The position numbers were made by a program, and so were the translations under genes. A stretch of DNA of 64,000 nt. Origin: Bursaphelenchus xylophilus. Lineage: Eukaryota > Nematoda > Chromadorea > Rhabditida > Aphelenchoididae. The stretch spans positions 10,354,001 through 10,418,000 of the forward strand of contig CAJFCV020000006.1 of the NCBI GenBank assembly GCA_904066235.2, written 5' to 3'. The notes under the pieces are model-generated. The model had not been told where the DNA came from. It saw only the letters and a list, made by a program, of their open reading frames with translations, and searched no databases. Positions 56,790-64,000 of this stretch are shown here, in pieces (the first letter of the stretch is position 1; each line of letters begins with the position of its first letter).

Positions 56790-57425
56790 TTGACCCGAAT
56801 TCGGCGATGATTGCGATTTGCAACTTTCTCTTTCGAGTGATAAAAAAAAGTGAAGGGATGAACGAATTCCGCGGGTGCCGCGACCCGATTTCTTTGTTGG
56901 CGATTGCACATAGCCGGGTTCCGGAAATTTCGTGGGAATGGGAGATGTCGGAAATGGAGGATTCTTGGGGAAACCCCATACAAAAGGCGGATTTTTGCAC
57001 TTATTAGGGTGTCCCATAAGTCTTGCAAATTTTTGGGTCGTCGATTTTTGCGAATTCTTGTAAGCTTTGAAACGCAGTACGGAGTTTGTTGGATACACAG
57101 GTTTGAAGCTCAGATAAAGCGCTTCTAAATCGTACATGACAAGGCCACATAAGGTCCACCTGCTACCCACACTGCCCCGATATTATACTAGACCTTTAGA
57201 ATTTTAAGAAACATTTTGCCTGCTGATTTTAAAATGGATATATGCTTTGTAAAAATAGATCTGTTGGCCCACTAAACGTGAAAATAGGACGCAATTTTTC
57301 CGTAACTCCGGCAGACTGATAAATTTACCGACTTTTATTTAGTTGGAAAACAGTGTTTAACAAATAAGTTTATTCTCTTGATGACTGTCTGAAATATGTC
57401 TTGTCTCTTCGTACTTGCCGCTCTT
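56790..57425. other. Intergenic DNA between collagen and saposin-like genes
   Basis: It holds the collagen upstream region and the saposin-like 3' UTR. TTAGGGTGTCCCATAAGT at about 57004 resembles a mariner-type terminal repeat, but no matching opposite end or transposase was found. Nothing else is recognised. Confidence 0.35.
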
Positions 57426-58462
57426 TTATTTGCATAGTCCAATTTTCTTGCAGCAGTGGCGTGGATGAATTTTCATGTCCTCCTTGACGATCGAATCGTA
57501 CAAAGCGTCGACCGCCTTTCTTCCCAATTTATTGCACACCTTTGCTACCAGACCACCAAATTCCTTACATTTATGCTAAAAATGCTTATTAAAAACCGTA
57601 AAAAGCGTTGCAATGTCTTGCGTAACGGCTCAAAATTTGCTATCAAACGGTTTCAAGTGCGACGCTCAGATTTGCGTTAAATTTTTCACACATATTGAGC
57701 ATGCTTTACATATCAATTCTTCAAAGTTTTAGCTCGCGTTTTGCAGGCGCAGCCGAGATATTCAACCATCTTTGCGGCCGAGAGAGTGCGAGAAATGCGG
57801 AGAGCGCTCAGAGAAACACTTTTAGGCCATATCGTTGGCAGTTTCGATAGGAAAAAAATGATTTTTTATGTAAACATTACCCTCTATGGTTGAAATAAGC
57901 ATGAAATTCTCCATACCAAAATTTACAAAAAGGAAGTCTCATTTTTGTCATTTTTTGCGCTAAAATCTTGGTTGTTTCTGCAAAGCGCGAGTAAGAAATC
58001 TCGAATTTGTCATATAAAGAATAAGTCAAAATTTTTGCCAAGTTTCTTCAAGATCTGAGCGTGGCCCTTGGAGCACTCCCCAGGGTCTAACCACGGCCAG
58101 GAAAAGATTCTTCCACTCACATGGATTGCCTTTTTCAGTTTCTCCTTGGTCAAGCCCGCTCCGTCGTTGAGCTCTTTCCTCAGCGCTTTGAAGAGGTGCC
58201 TGCAGGGCTTGCAAAGAATGTGTTTCCACTTCATCTCCAACAAGTCGTCTTCAACCAGCTTAACATGGATTGTCGAACCTTCAAACCCGGGAAGGTCCAA
58301 TTCCAAGGTCTCAGCCGTTTCTTCAGGCTTTTCTATCGTATTCAAAGGCATTCCTTCCTTCTCATTGTCAAGCACAAGCCCTACCGAGACGTTTTTCTCA
58401 TTTTCCAGAGCGTTGCCGGCAACGATGAGCGCTAGGAGAACGGTAACCGACCACATGAACAT
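57426..58462 (-). CDS. Saposin-B domain secreted protein
   Basis: Exons 58121-58462 and 57426-57575 encode 163 residues. Residues 1-19 are a signal peptide and about 20-80 an acidic pro-region. The saposin-B domain has six cysteines in the family spacing: C84 and C87, C117 and C128, C155/C156 and C162, expected to pair as three disulfides around an amphipathic helical bundle. Saposin-like proteins bind or perturb lipids; nematode members include gut antimicrobial caenopores, but this function cannot be assigned here. The first ATG giving a signal peptide was used, and an ATG two codons later is also possible. A TATA box sits 39 bp upstream. Intron 1 contains a relative of the element found in the collagen intron. 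Confidence 0.85.
57645..58080. repeat. Dispersed element in saposin-like intron 1, related to the collagen-intron copy
   Basis: It begins TTTCAAGTGCGACGCTCAGA (57651) and ends with the complementary-type ATCTGAGCGTGGCCCTTGG. It shares AGTTTTAGCTCGCG, GCCGAGATAT and GGTTGTTTCTGCAAAGCGCG with 56050-56517 in the same order and orientation. It is more diverged than the collagen copy and fills most of the 545-bp intron. Confidence 0.75.
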
Positions 58463-58500
58463 TCCACTTCCCCTCACAGCATTGTATAAAAATTTGGCAG

Positions 58501-58509
58501 CTATTTATA
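58501..58509 (-). promoter_or_regulatory. TATA box of the saposin-like gene
   Basis: TATAAATAG on the minus strand, 39 bp upstream of the start codon. A start site about 25-30 bp downstream would leave a very short 5' UTR. Confidence 0.75.
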
Positions 58510-58977
58510 CCCCTAAACTTGGTATTTTAAAGATGAGCACACATGACCTGTATTATGAACTGATCATTATCGTGGAAATGTCACCGGCTTTGTTGAACAA
58601 CCTCGATGCAAAAACATGTGAACAAAGAGAAAAGGCCAGGCGGACTTAATGTTTCTACAAAAAAAATAATTATTGGAAAAGTGTCGACGTTGCACACCGT
58701 TTTCGTTAAGTCAATAAATTTGTTATAAGTCCGTCTTCATAACATGTTTTTCAAAAATATTTTACAGAGTTGCTCAATATGGCTCACAGTATTATTTCAA
58801 CATTTAATTTGCTAAATTTTTACGTCTACGTATAAGACTCAATCATAGAAAAATTCGTTGAACGAAACGGTCGTAAGCCTTGCGAAAAAGCAAAAATCCA
58901 AAAGTCAAAGACTGAAAGATGATTTTCTTGTGACCGAATTAACCTCATCTTGAGACAAACACAAAAAAAAGCAAATG

Positions 58978-58983
58978 TTTATT
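58978..58983 (-). terminator. Poly(A) signal of the coiled-coil gene
   Basis: AATAAA on the minus strand, 24 bp downstream of the TGA at 59007-59009. The same signal and flanks are duplicated at 62750-62755. Confidence 0.7.
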
Positions 58984-59006
58984 GACATAAAATGGAACTC
59001 TTATCA

Positions 59007-61946
59007 TCATGATGATGACTGCTTGGAAACTTGGAAGTCGTCCTGATCAATTTCGGAGTATCCATCGACGGACGATTCATCGAGTCTCACAAAACTTTCA
59101 GTTCCCTCTGACAGTTCGCTAGGACTGTCTTCGGCCCTTCTGTCTTCAGATTCTTCTCGTTTCTGATCTTCAGGTTCAAGCTTTTGCAAATTTTGGATTT
59201 GCTTTTCCAGTTTCCTGATCTTTTCCATCAAATTGTCGATATGACTTTCAGCACTCATATTCCTCTCAATTTCGAGTTCAATTCTCTGTTTGTGCTTCTT
59301 CAGCATGTGCTGATTCACGGTATGCTGACTATCCGATCTCTCCAAGTCTTCTTGAAGTTTGCTGACCATCTCTTCTTTTCGTTGACATTCAGCTTCAAGT
59401 TGTTGATTCAATTCCTTATATCGACCAATTTCTTTCTCACAGTTCTCTTGGGAATCTTCGAGTGCCTTTTGAAACTTTTCTTGAGAAAGGATAAGTTCTT
59501 TTTTGATGTCGTTGGCAATTTCAAATTCCTTGAGGAGAGCAAGGCCTTCTTGGAATTTGTGTTGAATCTCTTCGTGCCTGAGGCCTTTGGCTTCTAACTT
59601 TTGCGTAACTTCTTTCAGACGGTCAATCTCTTCGTTGAAATTTCGCGACCTCGCAAGCTCTTTTTTAAAGTCATCCTTGGTGGTTTCTAACTCACTGCGA
59701 AGGTTTTCGTACTCTTCCTCCAACTTCTTGTATTCAACAGTCTCTTTTGGGTTGAGAAGTTGGCTGTCCTTTTCTTTGGAGGTTTCCGGTTGACTTGAAG
59801 CCAACGTTGAAGAGACTTCACCAGCAACTTTTGTGAGCATGTCAATAATGGTCGAGAGTTTTGAATCCAAATCAGCGGAGACCTGTCCACTCTTCTCTTC
59901 TTTCTCTTTTTGCCGAGGTTCTGAGAGCCGTGGACTTCGAGAATCTGGCGTGTCCTGGTCTTTCTTCTCCACAACTTCTGAAGAGTTGGTTTGAGCTTTG
60001 CCTTCATCAAGACTACACTTATTGTTGCGTGGGATTAACTCAATCAAGTAGTGTTCTTTATAACGGTCTACTTTACAAAATGGCGTCATTTTAACACCAC
60101 GCTATAAAAATAAAATTAAAAATTTGTAAAAGTATTTGAATGGGAGTTGGTAACGAAGCAAAAAAACCTACATCTCGGAAAATATGGATATCAAAGTTTG
60201 AAACATCGACTTTTTTTTCCTCCAAGGCTTTGCGAGCGACTTCGTATACAACGTCTCCCATTTCAACAAAACATTCCACGACTTCTTCCACCTGATTGTG
60301 CCAGAACTCGAAGTAAATCTGAGAAAAAAATAATTAAACACAATCTTTATAAGGTTGGAGCACAGTGTCGACGTGAATTTGAAACTTGTTCAAAACACAT
60401 GTAAAATTTCGGAAAAAAATATAAAGGCAGGGGTGGTCAGCGGACCCTATTTTTCCGATTTTCGGCCCGCGGCCCGGCCCGTCTAATTACCGGCCCGGCC
60501 CGTCTAGTCCTTTTCCAGGCCCGGCCCGGCCTTTTATAGAGGGTTCTGCGAACTGCGCCCAAGCTTGGGATCTAAACATAGGCAAAAAAGTCGTTGATCT
60601 AGCTAGTAAAGGTTCAATGCACGTCAAACTGAGATAAGCTAAAACAGTCCGGTGAATGGATTGGTAATTTGCCAAAAAAAGACGCGAAAAAGCGTCTTGT
60701 CGCGGAAGAAATGGGGAATTTTTGGGGCGAGAGAGTACGTTTTTGCGTGTCTTTTTTCTCTCTTTCTCTGCGAAATAGACGAAATGTAAAAAACCGATAG
60801 CGAAGAGTCTATTCCGGTCACCGGAATCCTCAGTTTGACGTGCAATGTGATAGTTTCGTGGTTTTATAATGGAACTATAGACTTGTAAACGTTTTAGAAC
60901 TTGAGAAACAGCAACTATAACAAAATCAATTAATTTTACGGCGCGAAAACAATGAATGCCAACGATTTGGCATTGTAATTAAGACGGGCCGGGCCGGAAA
61001 AAACCCCAGGCCCGCGGCCCGGGCCCCCCTGTATAAAGGTAAAAGAAACATACTACTTTTGGGCGGATGTTCACGTCGTAATGCGCAAATGCATTAACAT
61101 AGTGCCATTCCTCACTGAATATATGCGATTATGTTCCACCGACGTTTTAAGCAGCCAAAAATTGTTAGAATAAAAACTTCACAACCACTCAATTGATTAA
61201 CCAAGGCGGCGCAAGCCCGGGCCGCAACTCCCAAGGCCGGCCCGGGCCTGGAGAATTTTGAAAGTGCAAAAGTCTACGCACTTTATGAAAATTCTAGTAA
61301 ATGGAATCTGCCCCAAAAGAAGGGTTTCCGCCGGTGGGTCATAACCGTATTTACCAATCAGAAGAAATGTCATAGATCTTTCTTGTCATACTAGATATCC
61401 AAAATTCCGGACGTTTGCCATTCTCCTTCATTATCCGCCGTACCGCATCGCCAACGGTTTCACAGCGGCCGCAAGCACCACGAGTTTCAAGACACAAATC
61501 TGGATTGTCCTTACAACGAATCGTGAAGTGTACCTAAAAACGTCTACTATAATTCACAGAAAAAAAGGGATGCGGGGTCTTCCCGAGCCTTTGTAACGGT
61601 AAAAATGAAGGGAAATAATCAGATGTATGAAAAGTTTCATTAAAATCTGAGCATTCAAAAGCATTCGTTGTAAGGTAAAGAAATAAAAGGAACTTAACCA
61701 AAGAGGCCACAGTCTGACAAAGATTGTTTCATATTCTGGTTGGAGTTTCTCATGAGACGACAAGCTTTTCCCGTTCACCGTGCATTCTTCAATCCAGTTT
61801 GAATCGAAGTAGCGATTACTATCAGAATTACGGAGTCCATATCTGTCTAAAAAAACCTCCCAAATCGTCAAATGACAATCTCGGCCGATTTCCTTCTCAA
61901 ACTGGAATGTTTCGCCAACCGTCTGGTCCACGATAAACTTCACCAT
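59007..61946 (-). CDS. Unknown protein with cysteine-containing N-terminal region and long coiled coil
   Basis: Exons 61719-61946, 61355-61533, 61057-61114, 60172-60318 and 59007-60101 join in frame to 568 residues. I do not recognise the family. Residues 1-200 look globular, with CKDN, CLETRGACGRCE and several Trp/Phe-rich segments. From about 300 to 510 there is a charged heptad-rich coiled coil (KKLEEEYENLRSELE, QQLEAECQRKEE, MEKIRKLEKQIQNLQKLE). An acidic Ser-rich tail ends DDFQVSKQSSS. The exon 1 donor is GTCAGA, the only one keeping phase. The ATG lies 35 bp after a TTTCAG acceptor, so an upstream exon or a spliced leader are both possible. Intron 3 contains a hAT-like element. The last exon has a truncated duplicate at 62779-63381. 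Confidence 0.65.
60428..61031. mobile_element. hAT-like non-autonomous element, copy 2 (604 bp), with nested insertion
   Basis: It begins CAGGGGTGGTC and ends CCCCCCTG (a damaged terminus). A perfect 8-bp duplication TATAAAGG flanks it at 60420-60427 and 61032-61039. The interior matches copy 1 (TTCTGCGAACTGCGCCC, GGAACTATAGACTTGTAAACG, TGAATGCCAACG), with fewer GGCCCG subterminal repeats. A 225-bp segment absent from copy 1 is inserted at 60619-60843. The element lies in an intron of the coiled-coil gene, 25 bp from an exon. Confidence 0.92.
60619..60843. mobile_element. 225-bp MITE-like insertion nested in hAT copy 2
   Basis: It starts GCACGTCAAACTGA and ends with the exact complement TCAGTTTGACGTGC. 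AAT on both sides (60616-60618 and 60844-60846) is a candidate 3-bp target duplication, and copy 1 of the host element shows the uninterrupted site. Inner parts contain CCGGT/ACCGG. No coding content. A 3-bp duplication would fit a PIF/Harbinger-type origin, but AAT is not the usual target for that group. Confidence 0.85.
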
Positions 61947-61981
61947 GATCGTATAATTCAGCAGATATGGATTGTGACAAT

Positions 61982-62778
61982 CTGAAATAAAAAACATAGA
62001 TGCAGAACGAGTTCTGAGGCCTGAGCTTTTTCCAAGGGCTCAGCAAATGTTCCAGCTCAAACATTTGCACAGTGCAAACCGCTTTCTTTGTGGTTTGCAC
62101 GGTGCGCAAAGGGAAAATGCACTGTGCGTTGGCGACAAGCGTGGGAAAATTTAAAGATGCACTGTGTGAAAGCAAAAAAAATTCCATGCAGGTTATGAAA
62201 ATACTAATAACTAGCCTAGAGCGATAGATGTGCAAAATCTACAAAAAAAGGAATTAAAAGAAACAAAAAAAAAATAAACACAAGAACACAAAAAGCTAAC
62301 TATCAGTCTGTCGCGAAAAGATATCTGCGTCTTTATGCTTCTATTACCATAGGTGTCGTCAGATGATCTCTGATAGCAAAGAACGCGGTTCTTTTTCTGC
62401 TCATTTCTCGGCATTCTTCGTTGACCCGAGCTCGTGAGGAAATGGACGGCAGACAAGAAAGGGAGGGTCATTGCAGAATTAACCCTTTTGTGAGCTTTCA
62501 ATGTGGACTTTTTTGTAAAATTGATGACGCTACAACTCCATTGCACATCACTTGAAATATATTTTATAAAAGTTTCAGAAATTTACATCTCGAATTTACA
62601 AAGTGCGTCGCTCTGGAATACATAAAAAGTTTTAAAAATTCAGAAATAAAAACGGCCAGCTAAGAATATTTATTTTGCAAATTCTTTCAACCAGATTTTA
62701 TTTGTCTTAAATCAACATTATCTTGAGACAAACACAAAAAAAGCAAATGTTTATTGACATAAAATGGAACTCTTATCA
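61982..62778. other. Region between the coiled-coil gene and its duplicated exon
   Basis: It holds a small palindrome cluster (62060-62170), an unassigned stretch at 62200-62700 with overlapping short frames, and the duplicated 3' flank with AATAAA (minus strand) at 62750-62755. It may include the promoter of the coiled-coil gene. Confidence 0.4.
62060..62170. repeat. Small GCAC-N-GTGC cluster
   Basis: Palindromes at about 62067, 62098 and 62119, plus a mutated one (GCACTGTGTG) near 62158, upstream of the coiled-coil gene's first recognised exon. Confidence 0.85.
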
Positions 62779-63381
62779 TCATGATGATGACTGCTTGGAA
62801 ACTTGGAAGTCGTCCTGATCAATTTCGGAGTATCCATCGACGGACGATTCATCGAGTCTCACAAAACTTTCAGTTCCCTCTGACCGTTCGCTAGGACTGT
62901 CTTCGGCCCTTCTGTCTTCAGATTCGTCGCGTTTCTGATCTTCAGGTTCAAGCTTTTGCAAATTTTGGATTTGCTTTTCCAGTTTCCTGATCTTTTCCAT
63001 CAAATTGTCGATATGACTTTCAGCACTCATATTCCTCTCAATTTCGAGTTCAATTCTCTGTTTGTGCTTCTTCAGCATGTGCTGATTCACGATATGCTGA
63101 TTATCCGATCTCTCCAGGTCTTCTTGAAGTTTTCTGACCATCTTTTCTTTTCGTTGACATTCAGCTTCAAGTTGTTGATTCAATTCCTTATATCGATCAA
63201 CTTCTTTCTCAAACTTCTTTTTGGAATCTTCAAGTGCCTTGTTTTCTGCAGAAATGGAAAGTTCTTTTTCAAAATCGTCTTTGGCAATCTCAAGATCCTT
63301 GCAGCGTTCCAGGCCTTCTTGAAATCCGGCTTCGAACTTCTGATTCCAGTCCAATTTTTGCAATAAAAATGGTGGTGCACG
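62779..63381 (-). pseudogene. 5'-truncated duplicate of the coiled-coil gene's last exon
   Basis: The minus-strand frame runs from an acceptor (CCACCGCAG before 63381) to a TGA at 62779-62781. The last ~145 codons, from RYKELNQQLEAECQRKE to the QSSS end, and the 3' flank with its poly(A) signal are nearly identical to 58941-59430. The part encoding the first ~55 residues is clearly related but much more diverged. No 5' exons exist: the HADH stop codon is only about 105 bp upstream. It is probably a partial duplicate, possibly transcribed but without a good start. Confidence 0.65.
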
Positions 63382-63486
63382 CTGCGGTGGAAAATAAAAT
63401 TGATTTTTTTTCGACTGCAGAGAAAATAAAAAAAAATTTTTTTGACTACAGGACAATCAGCAACGATCAAATAAAAGTATCTCAAT

Positions 63487-63608
63487 TTATTTCTTATATT
63501 TGTAGAATCCTTCGCCGGTTTTTGGACCAAGTTTTTCTCCATCGACCTTCTTCTGGAGCAATTCAATGGGCTGGAACAGTGGATTGGTGGGGTCTTTCTC
63601 GTGCCATC
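63487..63608 (-). CDS. HADH: 3-hydroxyacyl-CoA dehydrogenase, last exon (partial gene)
   Basis: After a TTTTTTAG acceptor the exon encodes about 40 residues: a [13 protein letters not shown] segment, [14 protein letters not shown] and a TAA stop at 63487-63489. This is the characteristic C terminus of mitochondrial short-chain 3-hydroxyacyl-CoA dehydrogenase (…GWHE…NPLFQP…[12 protein letters not shown]), which oxidises 3-hydroxyacyl-CoA to 3-ketoacyl-CoA with NAD in beta-oxidation. The NAD-binding and catalytic parts lie beyond the right edge. The exon starts with 2 bases of a split codon. Confidence 0.85.
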
Positions 63609-64000
63609 CTAAAAAATATAGATGAAATTTTGAGTTTATGATAAAATATGAGGGAATTTCTGCTCATATTTAGAGCTAAATTTTTACTCAAATCATCATG
63701 GATAATATAATTTTTGTCAATTTATAAGTTTATTTTTGCTTTATTTTATCTGAAATGATGCAGAAAGGCATGAATGTCCATTACAGGTAAAACAAATTAG
63801 TTCCAACCCCTAAAATCATCGAAAAATTTTCATGGATAACATAATTTTTGTCGATTTCTTGCAAAATCTTGTTTTTTTCTTATTAATTCTGATTTCTAAT
63901 GTCTCAAAATGGCTTATAAATAATCTACAGACAATCTAAAATAAGCCTGAATTCAAAAATCATCAAAAAATTTTTCATGGATAATATAATTTTTGTCGAT
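63609..64000 (-). repeat. HADH intron with ATTATCCATGA-type repeats
   Basis: CATGGATAAYATAATTTTTG occurs near 63698, 63831 and 63976, about 134-145 bp apart, as part of a tandem array that continues past the edge. On the gene's strand each reads as the ATTATCCATG motif seen in other introns. No exon is visible here. Confidence 0.65.

Larger units (their letters stand above)
58463..59006. other. Saposin-like promoter region and 3' flank of the coiled-coil gene
   Basis: It contains the TATA box at 58501-58509 and AATAAA (minus strand) at 58978-58983, 24 bp beyond the coiled-coil stop. The rest is AT-rich without recognised features. Confidence 0.45.

Noticed and set aside
57004..57200. Mariner-type transposon
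   Set aside because: Only one terminal-repeat-like sequence (TTAGGGTGTCCCATAAGT) was seen; no opposite end, TA duplication or transposase could be supported.

Overview
The window is eukaryotic and almost certainly from a nematode. Coding regions are split into many exons, with GT..TTTCAG or GT..TTTTAG introns and several TTTCAG acceptors a few bases before a start codon (probable spliced-leader sites). The products include a cuticle collagen with the nematode N-terminal domain, a saposin-like protein, a nematode-type syndecan and a LYST-type BEACH/WD protein. The species cannot be named from the sequence. All exon models here were built by hand from splice signals and frame continuity.

Layout. 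Positions 1-11,988 hold no gene I can support with confidence. They are dominated by arrays of a 9-bp palindrome, GCAC-N-GTGC, and other tandem repeats. From 11,989 to 26,603 three plus-strand genes follow: syndecan (4 exons), cytosolic valyl-tRNA synthetase (10 exons) and the cap methyltransferase CMTR2 (11 exons). From 26,701 to the right edge every gene is on the minus strand: two tandem Mpv17/PMP22-family paralogues (26,701-28,041 and 28,590-29,277), a 35-exon LYST homologue (29,744-53,588), a cuticle collagen (54,686-56,710), a saposin-domain secreted protein (57,426-58,462), an unrecognised protein with a long C-terminal coiled coil (59,007-61,946), a 5'-truncated copy of that coiled-coil exon (62,779-63,381), and the last exon of a 3-hydroxyacyl-CoA dehydrogenase that runs off the right edge. 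CMTR2 and the first Mpv17-like gene converge, with 97 bp between their stop codons.

The genes do not form one pathway. They are housekeeping (tRNA charging, mRNA cap modification, fatty-acid oxidation, organelle membrane), lysosome-related trafficking (LYST), and cell-surface or extracellular-matrix functions (syndecan, collagen, saposin-like).

The unusual part is the non-coding DNA. (1) Clusters of GCAC-N-GTGC lie in intergenic DNA and in introns of two or more genes, in one place at a regular ~33-bp spacing. (2) A core, GGTTTTCGTGGTGGGACCC, appears about 27 times, every time inside an intron, often as ~136-bp tandem arrays. (3) Many large introns are nearly filled by long inverted repeats, one of which reaches to within a few bases of both splice sites; some carry tRNA-like A and B boxes. 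(4) Two GC-rich hAT-like non-autonomous elements have intact 8-bp target duplications. One interrupts an open frame and the other carries a nested 225-bp insertion.
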